Source: CAZCSK01 sp964501265
GTDB lineage: Bacteria; Actinomycetota; CADDZG01; JAHWKV01
Length of the DNA: 54,705 nt
Assembly (NCBI GenBank): GCA_964501265.1
Contig: CAZCSK010000012.1
Span: 1 to 54,705, forward strand
Direction of reading: 5' to 3'
Below, one piece after another: positions 24,805 to 33,187 of the stretch. Numbering within the stretch: position 1 is the first letter of the stretch; every line of letters begins with the position of its first letter. Made by a program: the position numbers and the translations under genes. The notes beneath the pieces were generated by a model. It had not been told where the DNA came from, did no database searches, and saw nothing but the letters and a program-made list of their open reading frames with translations.

Positions 24805-25890
24805 CTATTCCTTCGTGTTGCGCAACCGAAATGATTTTGTGACCGCCTTCCACTTCTTCTTCTCCGCGAGAGCCGCCCGTTGATCAACCCGGCGATCTAG
24901 GGCTGCGAGCTCGCGCCCCAGCTTGAGATAGCTTTGGAACCGGGCTCGGTCCAGAGTCCCCGAGTCCAGGGCCTCGATGACGGCGCAACCGGGTTCACTG
25001 TCATGCGCGCAATCGTTGAATCGGCAATCAGCAGCAAGAAGAGCGATCTCCTGGAATGACTCGTCGAGTGCATCCTCGGTTCCCCAGAGCTGCAGCTCGC
25101 GCATCCCGGGAGTGTCGATGATCAGCCCTCCCGTTGGCAAAACGAGCAACTCCCGGTGCGTTGTGGTGTGCCTGCCCCTGTCGTCCGAGCGGGTCTCGCG
25201 CACCTCAAGGACATGCTCTCCAAGAAGGAGATTGATCAGCGAAGACTTGCCGACTCCCGAAGAACCGACGAGCGCTACTGTCTGATGGTCTCGCATATAG
25301 TTCGCGACCTCGTCGATGCCTCGGCTGGTAACCACGCTCGTAACGACTACGTCGACGAGTGGCGCAACTGCCTCAACATCCGAAACAGCACGTCCGGGAT
25401 CGTCCGATAAATCTGCCTTCGTGAGCACGACGACGGGAGTGACACCTCCATCCCAGGCATTCGTGAGATATCTTTCGATCCTTCGCACGTTGAACTCTTC
25501 GGTAAGGGATGAAACGACGAAGAGATAATCAATATTCGCCGCAACGACCTGTTCTTCAGTGGCTGTACCTACAACCTTGCGAGAGAATTTGGTCTTGCGA
25601 TCGAGAATACGCATAATTTGCGCTTGGTCTCCGCCACTCCCCGAAGTCAGCCTCGGCCGGAGCACGACCCAATCGCCGACAGCGGGGAGGTCCCCCCGGT
25701 CGGATGCATCGAATCGGAGCCTGCCGGCAACCTCGCAAAACAACTCGCCGATCGTCGTGAAGGCGACGAATCCTCCCCTGTGCTCGGTTGCCAAGCGACC
25801 GGGAATACAGCCGGCGTTGTCGACGGAGTTGTAGATGGATTGGAATCGGTCCGTCCAGCCCAGTTCCGTCAACGTCAAATGAGAAAGCAA
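24805..25890 (-). CDS. rsgA: Ribosome small-subunit biogenesis GTPase RsgA
   Basis: The 361-residue circularly permuted GTPase has an OB fold at about residues 40-110. The G motifs come in the order G4 (VVLTKADL), G1 (GSSGVGKSSLIN) and G3 (DTPGMRELQLWG). A C-terminal zinc knuckle follows (CRFNDCAHDSEPGC). It acts late in 30S maturation and hydrolyses GTP on the ribosome. The TTG start at 25890 is well supported by AGGAGG nine bases upstream. A small open frame with an even stronger ribosome-binding site precedes it. Very confident. Confidence 0.95.
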   Translation of the reverse strand: MLSHLTLTELGWTDRFQSIYNSVDNAGCIPGRLATEHRGGFVAFTTIGELFCEVAGRLRFDASDRGDLPAVGDWVVLRPRLTSGSGGDQAQIMRILDRKTKFSRKVVGTATEEQVVAANIDYLFVVSSLTEEFNVRRIERYLTNAWDGGVTPVVVLTKADLSDDPGRAVSDVEAVAPLVDVVVTSVVTSRGIDEVANYMRDHQTVALVGSSGVGKSSLINLLLGEHVLEVRETRSDDRGRHTTTHRELLVLPTGGLIIDTPGMRELQLWGTEDALDESFQEIALLAADCRFNDCAHDSEPGCAVIEALDSGTLDRARFQSYLKLGRELAALDRRVDQRAALAEKKKWKAVTKSFRLRNTKE

Positions 25891-25955
25891 TTGTGACTCC
25901 TCCTAAAGTGGCCGCGAAAAAGGACAGATCCGCGACAGGAGTCGAATTGGCGTGG

Positions 25956-26021
25956 CTAGCCGAGGGGCGAACCCCAAACGACCCCTGCCGCGGTGGAGCC
26001 CTCTGTCCATGTCTTGCTCAT
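25956..26021 (-). CDS. Candidate 21-residue leader peptide upstream of rsgA
   Basis: A minus-strand ATG at 26021 has a near-perfect Shine-Dalgarno AAAGGAGGTG nine bases upstream and opens a 21-codon frame (MSKTWTEGSTAAGVVWGSPL, then Gly and stop). The bases just before its start (GGAGTCAC) are repeated just before the rsgA start. I recognise no family. It could be a small protein, a regulatory leader, or the remains of a longer gene. The gap of 65 bases to rsgA suggests one transcript. Confidence 0.4.
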   Translation of the reverse strand: MSKTWTEGSTAAGVVWGSPLG

Positions 26022-26071
26022 AAGTGACTCCACCTCCTTTCCAGGCCGTTTGCCGTTAAGAGTTATTGAAA

Positions 26072-26098
26072 CAGACTTAGCCCCTCGGGGCAAGTCTG
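26072..26098. repeat. Hairpin in the rsgA / DinB-like intergenic region
   Basis: CAGACTT-A-GCCCC and GGGGC-AAGTCTG pair over 12 bases with one bulged A and a two-base tip. It lies between the divergent rsgA and DinB-like genes, roughly 50 bases upstream of the leader-peptide frame. Read on the minus strand it is followed by a TTTCAAT stretch, too weak to be called a terminator. Apart from the candidate leader peptide and this hairpin I see nothing else in 25891-26166. Confidence 0.5.
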
Positions 26099-26154
26099 CA
26101 GCAGCGCAAGGATCTCAAACAGAGTTTTAAGATAAGGGCTTTCAGTGTCCAGGT

Positions 26155-26160
26155 TAGACT
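26155..26160 (+). promoter_or_regulatory. -10 hexamer TAGACT before the DinB-like gene
   Basis: TAGACT, six bases, then ATG at 26167, with no Shine-Dalgarno sequence. This is consistent with leaderless transcription. Confidence 0.4.
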
Positions 26161-26166
26161 GAGCCC

Positions 26167-26718
26167 ATGGACAAGGAAGAGTTGGCCAAGTCCGTGTCCG
26201 ATGTACGCATGGCGTGGGAGGCGACGATCACCGAATTGGGACCCGAAGGCCTCGAACGCCCGGACGCCACCGGCAAATGGCGCGTACGCGATGTGATCGC
26301 GCACTTCAACGGCTGGGACCGATGGCAACTCGTGCAGCTCCGCTGCGCGTTCACGGGCGAAACGCCAACCGATGAAGAACTCTCAGGTGGTATCGATTAT
26401 CCGCCGAACGATGACATGCACGAAGACGCGATGAATGCGATGTTCCTGGCCGGTAATCGCGACCGGACTCTGGAGGACATCCTCGCTCACTGGCAAGAGG
26501 TTTCGGCGATGCGCGCCGATTGGCTCGCTGCCGCATCCCAAGACCAACTCGACGCCGCTATCGGCGCAGACTGGGCCGGCGGGAGCAATCGGATCTTACG
26601 GCTCGTAACCGAGGTTCCGACGGTCAGCCCCACCGAGCATGTTTGGGAGCGTATCCACGACCAGGTGGAACACCAGAGTCACCATCTGCGGATCGTGCGG
26701 GAGTGGATGAGCAGTTGA
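26167..26718 (+). CDS. DinB-like / ClbS-DfsB four-helix protein
   Basis: The 183-residue protein is predicted largely helical. It shows the DinB-superfamily pattern of spaced His residues for metal binding: VRDVIAHFNGWDRW near residue 45 and VEHQSHHLRIVREWM near the C-terminus. Members include thiol-dependent transferases (mycothiol, bacillithiol), the ClbS-type cyclopropane hydrolase and many uncharacterised proteins. Mycothiol-dependent chemistry would suit an actinobacterium, but nothing here proves it. It is a single gene, divergent from rsgA and convergent with the acyl-CoA synthetase. Family call fair, function open. Confidence 0.7.
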   Translation: MDKEELAKSVSDVRMAWEATITELGPEGLERPDATGKWRVRDVIAHFNGWDRWQLVQLRCAFTGETPTDEELSGGIDYPPNDDMHEDAMNAMFLAGNRDRTLEDILAHWQEVSAMRADWLAAASQDQLDAAIGADWAGGSNRILRLVTEVPTVSPTEHVWERIHDQVEHQSHHLRIVREWMSS

Positions 26719-26786
26719 CCGCTGGAGAAATTTCTTTGGGACTGTCCAGCATCTGCCCTCGCTAGGGGTACCAGACCACCGGGACC

Positions 26787-28388
26787 CTAACTCAATTTGG
26801 CTCGAAGGGCTTTCTTGTCGAACTTGCCCACGCTGGTGCGGGGGACCGCATCGATGATTTCGATCCGATCCGGCAATTGCCAGCGCGCCCACCCACTGCG
26901 CTCCAAATGTTCTCGCACGGCCTCAACTGTCACCGTCGAACCAGGCCGGGGGACGACGCACGGTAACGGCCGCTCCTGCCACTTCGGATCGGGGACCGCT
27001 ATCACTGCGGCCTCGACAACGTCGGGCATCGCCATGATCGCTCCCTCCATGTCCACCGAGGAGATCCACTCTCCTCCCGACTTTACGAGGTCTTTGGTGC
27101 GGTCGGCGATCACAAAGTAGCCGTCGGGAGAAAAGACCGCCACGTCACCCGTCCGAAACCAGCCGTCGTCGGTGAACTGCTCGCTGTTCTCACCCTTGTA
27201 ATAGCTGTCGATGATCCATGGGCCTCGAATCAAGAGAGCGCCCATCGTCTTGCCGTCACGGGGGACCTCGGACCCATCTTCGCCCCTGATGCTGATATCG
27301 AGTCCCGGCAGGGGAATTCCGGCCTTGGTGCGCACCGTATCAACGAGTAGGTCATCATCCCAGTCGCGCATCATCTCCTTGGGCCAGGCCATTGAGGCCA
27401 GGGGACTCGTTTCAGTCATTCCCCAGGCCTGCACGATGGGAATATCGAATTCGCGAAGGTAACGCTCGATCATGGCACGCGGAGGCTGAGCTCCGCCGCA
27501 GGCAATATGGCGCAGCGACGGCAATCGGATCCCGCGTTTGGCGAGCTCGTCCGCAACGACGATCCAGATCGTGGGAACGCCCGCAGAGATCGTTACCCTT
27601 TCCCCTTCCATGAGGTCGACGATGCTGGCCGGATCTAGATGCGGCCCAGTGAAAACCTGCTTAGCGCCAACGGCCGTGGCGGCGTGGGGCAGTCCCCAGG
27701 CGTTGGCATGGAACATTGGAACCACGGGGAGCACACAATCCTGAGGACCAATCGCCAATCCGGCGGCGGACGTTGCCGCAAGTGAGTGCAGAAAGGTGGA
27801 GCGGTGCGTGTACTCGGCCGCCTTGGGACGACCGGTCGTCCCGGATGTATAGCAAAGGCCGAAGGGTTTGCGCTCCGGAATCTCCATTCTCGGATAAACG
27901 ACGGGCGCGTCAGCGATGAGGTCCTCGTATGCGATTACGTTCTTCAATGTGGTCGGGGGCAATTTGTCATCCATAACGATGATGTGCTCGACGCGGGCCA
28001 GCCCGTCCCCGATCTTCTCGAGAATCGGAACGAGATCGGGATCTACGAAGATCGCTCGGTCGTCGGCATGGCCAATGATGTAGGAAAGGTCCTCGGGGGA
28101 GAGGCGAAGGTTGAGCGTGTGAAGGACGCGGCCCGTGCAGGGGATGGCAAAGTAGCACTCCAAGTGCCGATATGTATTCCACGCGAGCGTTGCGACGCGC
28201 TCATCAGGCCCGATTCCCAATCGATCCAGAGCGTGCATCAGTTGCTGTGCGCGTCGGCCGAACTCGGCATACGTGTGGCGGTGCAACTCACCGCCCGGAG
28301 TCTTTGTAACGATCTCGGTGTCGGCGTAGTAGAGCGGGGCATGCTCGAAGAGAAGCCAGGCGTTTAGGTCAACATCCATCATGCTCAT
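26787..28388 (-). CDS. Fatty-acyl-CoA synthetase (AMP-forming), operon-terminal
   Basis: This 533-residue ANL-superfamily ligase carries the P-loop YTSGTTGRPKAAEYTH, the adenine motif QAWGMTETSP, the hinge aspartate region GWFRTGDVAVFSPDGY and the catalytic lysine near the end (PRTSVGKFDKKALR). It activates a carboxylic acid with ATP and joins it to CoA; the sequence is of the medium/long-chain FadD type. It overlaps the lipase-like gene by ATGA and is the last gene of the eight-gene run starting at the TetR gene. In this setting it would activate acids freed by the lipases or brought in by the Liv-type transporter (inference). Exact chain length is unknown. Confidence 0.92.
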   Translation of the reverse strand: MSMMDVDLNAWLLFEHAPLYYADTEIVTKTPGGELHRHTYAEFGRRAQQLMHALDRLGIGPDERVATLAWNTYRHLECYFAIPCTGRVLHTLNLRLSPEDLSYIIGHADDRAIFVDPDLVPILEKIGDGLARVEHIIVMDDKLPPTTLKNVIAYEDLIADAPVVYPRMEIPERKPFGLCYTSGTTGRPKAAEYTHRSTFLHSLAATSAAGLAIGPQDCVLPVVPMFHANAWGLPHAATAVGAKQVFTGPHLDPASIVDLMEGERVTISAGVPTIWIVVADELAKRGIRLPSLRHIACGGAQPPRAMIERYLREFDIPIVQAWGMTETSPLASMAWPKEMMRDWDDDLLVDTVRTKAGIPLPGLDISIRGEDGSEVPRDGKTMGALLIRGPWIIDSYYKGENSEQFTDDGWFRTGDVAVFSPDGYFVIADRTKDLVKSGGEWISSVDMEGAIMAMPDVVEAAVIAVPDPKWQERPLPCVVPRPGSTVTVEAVREHLERSGWARWQLPDRIEIIDAVPRTSVGKFDKKALRAKLS

Positions 28389-29470
28389 GCTGTTCCTCTT
28401 TTTCGATCGGACTTCGCCCGTCCGGCGATCCCAAACACTATCGCGAGGGCCAGCAAACCAAAACCATAAAGAAGCCAGGGCGGCGCTCCGGTCTCGGCAA
28501 GAACCTGAGCGGCCCGTCTTTGCTCGGGGGAAATCACCGGCCCGCCATCGGTGCGGCTCACGATGTTGTGGTCTCGGATGAAAGGAAGGTAATTGTTGAA
28601 TGCCACATCTCCGCGCACCAGCGTGAAGTGGGGGGTGTTGGGCAGCTCTTTGTTGATCTGGGCGCCCGAGAGCCTTGGGCTCTTGGTGTCGTCGTAGAGC
28701 AGGGGCAGATTCAGATAGAACTGATCACCGGCGCCGCTGCCATCGTAGATTGTCATATAGCGGACCGGTCCTGGGGTTTCGTCGCTCTCGCCCTTCGGGT
28801 TCCAAGAATTAATCTCGCCTAGCCACGCGCTGCCAGGGACAATCTCGTCGCAGCCGTAGACGGTCGTGTCAAACCCCCGGCAAGCACTGGTGCCGTGGTT
28901 CGCTCCCGCAGCAGCTACGAAGTCTTCGATCTGATCGAGCAACTCGGGATATGCAAACATGGTTTTGCGAACCAACGTCACGCCCAAGGAGTGGGCCACA
29001 ATGTCCACCTTCGAAGCTCCCGTGTAGTCCCTAACAGCTTGTATGAAATTACGCATGTCCGGGACATTTACGTCGTTGGCCGTGCCGCAGGCGTTTGAAC
29101 CGCATCTGGCGCCGTTATAAGAAAGCGCCCAAACTTCCTGATCCGTGTATCCAGCGGTCTTCATTCTCTGGCGCACGTTGATCACGACCGGCGGCGCCTC
29201 GTTCGCCGCATAGAAAGTGGAGTCCTCGGAATTGCCGTGGACGAACAACACCGGGTTGTAAACGAGAGCCTTGCCCCTCTTCTCGCCGCCGAAGCCCCCG
29301 ATGTCGTAGCTCCACTCAGAATCCTTGGGTGTCGCAAAATCCGATGCGAAAGCCTTGGGGGCAGGCCCTGAAGGAGTGCCGTGACCGGTCTTGTGACTTG
29401 CACCGACAGGCGCGGCGACCCAGAACGCCCCCGCCAGGACGGCTCCGATAACAAGGCCGCGGCGCTGCAC
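28385..29470 (-). CDS. Secreted lipase-like alpha/beta hydrolase with LAETG wall-sorting signal
   Basis: GTG at 29470, one base after the upstream stop and preceded by GGGGAAG, gives 361 residues. The order is a signal peptide (VQRRGLVIGAVLAGAFWVAA), then an alpha/beta-hydrolase domain resembling lipase class 2. That domain has PVLFVHGNSED and the nucleophile elbow AHSLG (VDIVAHSLGVTLVRK). The C-terminal region is LAETG, a hydrophobic stretch (PPWLLYGFGLLALAIVFGI) and a basic tail (RAKSDRKRG). That is the layout of a class E sortase substrate, so the enzyme is probably fixed to the cell wall. No sortase gene is in the window. It is paralogous in layout to the gene upstream. The lipid ester substrate is unknown. 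Confidence 0.83.
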   Translation of the reverse strand: MQRRGLVIGAVLAGAFWVAAPVGASHKTGHGTPSGPAPKAFASDFATPKDSEWSYDIGGFGGEKRGKALVYNPVLFVHGNSEDSTFYAANEAPPVVINVRQRMKTAGYTDQEVWALSYNGARCGSNACGTANDVNVPDMRNFIQAVRDYTGASKVDIVAHSLGVTLVRKTMFAYPELLDQIEDFVAAAGANHGTSACRGFDTTVYGCDEIVPGSAWLGEINSWNPKGESDETPGPVRYMTIYDGSGAGDQFYLNLPLLYDDTKSPRLSGAQINKELPNTPHFTLVRGDVAFNNYLPFIRDHNIVSRTDGGPVISPEQRRAAQVLAETGAPPWLLYGFGLLALAIVFGIAGRAKSDRKRGTA

Positions 29471-29471
29471 C

Positions 29472-30602
29472 TCAACTTCCCCAACGCCGGCTAGATCTGG
29501 CACCGAGGCGAGCAATCATCAATAGGCCCATTCCGAGCAACATGATGCCGAGAAAACGAAGGCCTCCGGACTGCCCGCTAGCAGCCAGCCTCCCCGGTCC
29601 TCCAACCGGGGAGGCTGGGCTGACGGTCGTGATCTGCGCAAGAAAGTCGAATGCCAGCTTCCACGTCTGGGACGAGTTGATGATCCCGAGGTGGGCGGTG
29701 AGAAGGATGTTGTCGTACTGCCCTTGGCCGGTGACGTCCACGTTGGTCGCGCCCTGGAGCTGCGCGCTCATCGAGAAGTCGTGCGGGTTGCCTTCGCGAT
29801 CCTCGGCCGGTACGGCAGGGAAAGAGCCGTCCTGCTTGGAGAAGTATACGAAGCTGGTGTCGGCGTTTCTGATCGCCATGTAACGGGTCGGCCCAGGCGT
29901 CTCATCGCCCGAGTTCAGGGTTGTGAGAAGAGGAGTGTGGTCGGAGCCGAACTCGAGACAGACCGGCGAGTCCGGAGTGAAACTAAATCCGGGTGCCTGA
30001 TAGTAGTTCAGTGGGTTTGGAGAGCAGTTGATTATGCCGTGCTCGGGCCCGTCGACTGCTACCAAGCTTCTGACAATGCCATAGGCATTGTCCTGCCGCA
30101 TCCACTCACGCGAGAGGCTCACCCCCAAACTGTGGCCGACTAAATCGACTTGCTTCGCTCCCGTATAGGCGAGAACTGCGTTCGCAAACGCGCGCAGGTC
30201 GGGCACGTTAGCCTTGGCAGTGTGGGGCACCGCCGACCGGGTTCCTGGGATGCTCAGATCACATTGTTCCCCCTGATATGACAGCCCCCATAGCTCGCTC
30301 AGCGTGTAACCGTTGTCGTGAAAGTACTGGGCCATCCGGTAGATGTTGCCGAAGCCGCCGTTGCAGGTTGTCGGATGGGAGGTGTCGTTATTGCCGTGGA
30401 GGAAGATCACCGGGGTTCGGCTGATCGGGCCCTTGGCTCCGAAGCCGATCACGGGAACGCCGAGGGAAGCATCCGTGGGCACGGGGAAATCACTCGGAAA
30501 GGACTGCGGGACCGGCGCATTCGCGGCAACGGGACCGACCGGAGCCGCGACCCCCGCCAGCAGAGCAACGAATAAGACTGCGATGGGGGAGACTCTTCTC
30601 AT
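29472..30602 (-). CDS. Secreted lipase-like alpha/beta hydrolase, first paralogue
   Basis: The 376-residue protein has a signal peptide (RRVSPIAVLFVALLAGVAAP). Its hydrolase domain has TPVIFLHGNND and the elbow GHSLG (VDLVGHSLGVSLSREW), plus DETPGPTRYMAI, which is shared with the downstream paralogue. It ends with a Pro/Gly linker, LAASG, a hydrophobic segment and ARSSRRWGS. LAASG differs from a strict LAxTG signal by Ser for Thr, so wall attachment is less certain than simple membrane anchoring. It overlaps the upstream acyl-CoA synthetase by ATGA. A perfect 14-bp hairpin (29586-29619) lies within the linker codons. Duplication followed by divergence is likely. Confidence 0.82.
   Translation of the reverse strand: MRRVSPIAVLFVALLAGVAAPVGPVAANAPVPQSFPSDFPVPTDASLGVPVIGFGAKGPISRTPVIFLHGNNDTSHPTTCNGGFGNIYRMAQYFHDNGYTLSELWGLSYQGEQCDLSIPGTRSAVPHTAKANVPDLRAFANAVLAYTGAKQVDLVGHSLGVSLSREWMRQDNAYGIVRSLVAVDGPEHGIINCSPNPLNYYQAPGFSFTPDSPVCLEFGSDHTPLLTTLNSGDETPGPTRYMAIRNADTSFVYFSKQDGSFPAVPAEDREGNPHDFSMSAQLQGATNVDVTGQGQYDNILLTAHLGIINSSQTWKLAFDFLAQITTVSPASPVGGPGRLAASGQSGGLRFLGIMLLGMGLLMIARLGARSSRRWGS
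29586..29619. repeat. Perfect 14-bp inverted repeat inside the lipase linker
   Basis: CCAGCCTCCCCGGT (29586-29599) and its exact complement ACCGGGGAGGCTGG (29606-29619) flank a six-base loop. It lies in-frame in the Pro/Gly linker of the first lipase, just before its C-terminal anchor. It is not related to the dispersed element. It may slow ribosomes, terminate weakly, or be a small inserted palindrome. Confidence 0.7.
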
Positions 30603-32137
30603 ATCTGCTTCTCCTTACCTTCCCAAAAAGGCGCTCGTAACTCCCGTTTCGTCACTTTCCCGGCGGGTGTACGCGGGAGAGGTTCTTCACGGATGTCCAC
30701 CGAACGAGGAACTTTGAACTTTGCCAATCGAGCACGGCATTGGGCGGTGATCTCGTCTGCAGTGAGCGCGGAGCCTTCCTTGGGTACGACGATGGCGTGC
30801 ACGGCCTCACCCCATTGGTCGTGGGGAACCCCAATGACGGCAACCTCGCCGACGGCAGGAATCCCGTAGATCACATTTTCTATCTCCGCGGGATAGATGT
30901 TCTCACCGCCGCTGATGATCATGTCCTTGGCGCGATCGACAATAAAGAAGTAGCCCTCGTCGTCGACTCTCGCTATGTCGCCAGTGTGCAGCCAGCCGTC
31001 CACGATGGTCTCGCTGGTGGCATCTTCTCTTCGCCAGTACCCTTGCATCACCACGGGCCCCGCAGCGACGACCTCGCCAGTGGCCGGGCCTTCCACCAGA
31101 TTGCCGGAGTCGTCCGCGAGCCGCGTGTCGGAGAAGAAGTAGGGCTTCCCGGCCGATCCTAGTTTTCTCGACGCATCTTCCATCGGCAGGATCAGTGCGT
31201 TCGGTGCAAGCTCAGTTAGTCCATACCCTTGCACTATCGAGATGCCGCGAGCCGCATACTTCTCGAGCAGTGCCTCCGGCATCGGCGCTCCTCCGACAAT
31301 CATCAAACGCAGCGAAGAAAAGTCGGTGTCCTCAAAACCCGGCTGCTGGCTCATGAACAGGTAGGTGGCTGGGACCCCCATCAAGAGTGTGATCTGCTTT
31401 TTGGAAATGAGGTCCAAAACGCGTGTCCCCTCGAACTGCCGTTCCAGCACAACGGTACCGCCCTTCAAGAACACGGCCAGCGTGGTCACGTTCCAGCCTC
31501 CGATGTGAAACATCGGAAGGAAAACGAGGCTCACATCGTCGTGATGTACTTCGGCGTTGACGAGCATGTTTAGGTTGGCCCAGAAGAAGTTGCCGTGCGT
31601 GAGCACAGCACCTTTGGGCCGGCCCGTAGTTCCACTCGTATAAAGGATCATCAGCGCGTCGTTAAAGGAGTTGTTGTCATCCGGTTCGTCGGTGCTCGCT
31701 CCTGCCACAGAGTCCTCGTAAGATTTGCTCGAGAGTTCTCCCTCATTGGGTCCCAAAATGAGCGCGTCTCCTTTGAAAATGTTCGCCGCGGCTTCGCCCC
31801 ATTTGGCCTGCGTAACTAGCAACTTGGGGTCTGAATCCTCGATTTGCCATGACATCTCGTCTTCGGACAATCGCCAAGAAACTGGGGCCAGCACTGCTCC
31901 GATTTTGGCGCACGCGAAAAAGACCTCTAGATATTCAGGACAGTTTTCCGACAGCATCGCGACTCGATCGCCGCGACGCATTCCCAAAGAGGCGAGCGTC
32001 GATGCCGCCTGGTTCGCGCGCTTATTCAAGCTCGCGTAAGTAATGGCGCGGGCTTCGAAGTCAACTGCTATTCGATGTGGTGTGAGCTCGGCTCGACGAG
32101 TCAGCCAGAAACCGATTGACTGGGGATTGAAGGTCAT
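30599..32137 (-). CDS. Acyl-CoA synthetase (AMP-forming), upstream paralogue
   Basis: This 512-residue ANL-family ligase has the P-loop LYTSGTTGRPKGAVLTH, QGYGLTELAP, GWLHTGDIARVDDEGY, the IISGGENIYPAEIE motif and the catalytic lysine in RTPAGKVTKREL. It activates a fatty or aromatic carboxylic acid to its CoA thioester. It is only distantly similar to the second synthetase at 26787-28388, so the operon probably handles two kinds of acid. ATGA overlaps join it to livF upstream and the lipase downstream. The precise substrate cannot be read from the sequence. Confidence 0.92.
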   Translation of the reverse strand: MTFNPQSIGFWLTRRAELTPHRIAVDFEARAITYASLNKRANQAASTLASLGMRRGDRVAMLSENCPEYLEVFFACAKIGAVLAPVSWRLSEDEMSWQIEDSDPKLLVTQAKWGEAAANIFKGDALILGPNEGELSSKSYEDSVAGASTDEPDDNNSFNDALMILYTSGTTGRPKGAVLTHGNFFWANLNMLVNAEVHHDDVSLVFLPMFHIGGWNVTTLAVFLKGGTVVLERQFEGTRVLDLISKKQITLLMGVPATYLFMSQQPGFEDTDFSSLRLMIVGGAPMPEALLEKYAARGISIVQGYGLTELAPNALILPMEDASRKLGSAGKPYFFSDTRLADDSGNLVEGPATGEVVAAGPVVMQGYWRREDATSETIVDGWLHTGDIARVDDEGYFFIVDRAKDMIISGGENIYPAEIENVIYGIPAVGEVAVIGVPHDQWGEAVHAIVVPKEGSALTADEITAQCRARLAKFKVPRSVDIREEPLPRTPAGKVTKRELRAPFWEGKEKQI

Positions 32138-33187
32138 CGGCTCCGTTTAGACTTCGCAGGCTTAGTGGTTGGCACCTTCTTGGCGGGAGCGCGGGTCGCG
32201 GGCTTCTTGGCGGGAGCGCGGGTCGCGGGCTTCTTGGCGGGAGCGCGGGTCGCGGGCNNNNNNNNNNNNNNNNNNNNNNNNNNNNNNNNNNNNNNNNNNN
32301 NNNNNNNNNNNNNNNNNNNNNNNNNNNNNNNNNNNNNNNNNNNNNNNNNNNNNNNNNTTTCGACGGGGGAGTGGTTTCGCTTCTTCCTCCAGACTCGGCC
32401 CGACGGAGTCACTCGGAGTTTCCTCGGACGACTCCACTACCTTGCGCCCGAGCAGGGCACCGATTCCCAGCAACTCCGCCAACCGGTCTCGGTCTAGATC
32501 GTCGGCCGCACCCTCGTAAACGATCTCCCCTCTTTGCATCACAAGGACACGGTCGGCGATGGCCAGAGTAAAAGCAACATTTTGCTCCACCATCAGAATC
32601 GTCACTCCCGAGGCGTTTACTTCCTTGAGCGTTTGGAACAAATGCTCAACTGCAATCGGGGCCAATCCTTGAGAGGCCTCGTCAACCAGTATCAAGCGCG
32701 GAGAGGCCATGAGGGCCCGGCCGACAGCGAGCATCTCCTGCTCGCCTCCAGACAAACTGCCCCCGGGCTGGCCGCGGCGCTCGCCCAAACGCGGAAACGT
32801 TTCATAGATTCGCTCGATCGCCGAGCCAACTGCCTTCTTGTCTTTGATCACGGCCCCGCCAAGGCGAAGGTTTTCCTCGACGGAGAGATGAGGAAAGACC
32901 GCCCGGCCTTGCAATACGTGGGCCATTCCAGCCGCGACTCGGTCCTCGGTTTCGACATTTGTGACGTCCTGCCCGTTGAAGACAATCGACCCTGACCACG
33001 CGTCGATCAACCCGGAGACCGTTTTTAGTGTCACCGACTTACCAGCGCCGTTGAGACCAAGGATCGCTGTGATCTCACCCTCCTTGGCGTCGAGACCAAC
33101 TCCGTGCAGGACCGCATGCACTCCGAATCCTGTCCGCAGGTCGCGAACTGACAGCATCGCCCCGTTCGGCTGTGCGATCTGGATCAT
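32134..33187 (-). CDS. livF: Branched-chain-type ABC transporter ATPase LivF with basic repeat tail (assembly gap inside)
   Basis: Residues 1 to about 240 are a normal LivF ATPase: Walker A GLNGAGKS, signature LSGGEQEMLAVGRA, Walker B LILVDEAS. An acidic Ser/Glu linker follows, then 100 Ns (32258-32357). After the gap the frame that stays open is a 9-residue repeat, PAKKPATRA, seen three times and ending KVPTTKPAKSKRSR. This resembles the basic tail of histone-H1-like proteins and is not usual for LivF. The chosen frame ends at TGA 32134-32136, overlapping the next ATG exactly as elsewhere in this operon; the other frame, ending at 32162, gives an implausible tail. Tail length is unknown because of the gap. 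Confidence 0.85.
32176..32256 (-). repeat. 27-bp tandem repeat in the livF tail
   Basis: Three identical 27-bp units (32176-32202, 32203-32229, 32230-32256) run into the N gap and presumably continue. Each encodes nine residues (PAKKPATRA in the coding frame). Perfect identity suggests recent slippage or unequal exchange. Confidence 0.95.
32258..32357. other. Assembly gap (100 Ns)
   Basis: Exactly 100 Ns interrupt the tandem repeat of livF. The round length marks a scaffolding placeholder, so the true repeat number is unknown. Confidence 0.98.

Noticed and set aside
26072..26098. Rho-independent terminator
   Set aside because: The stem is good but no uninterrupted T-run follows on either strand, and no gene ends close to it.
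32176..32256. CRISPR-like repeat array
   Set aside because: The units are contiguous 27-bp tandem repeats with no spacers and encode a protein tail.
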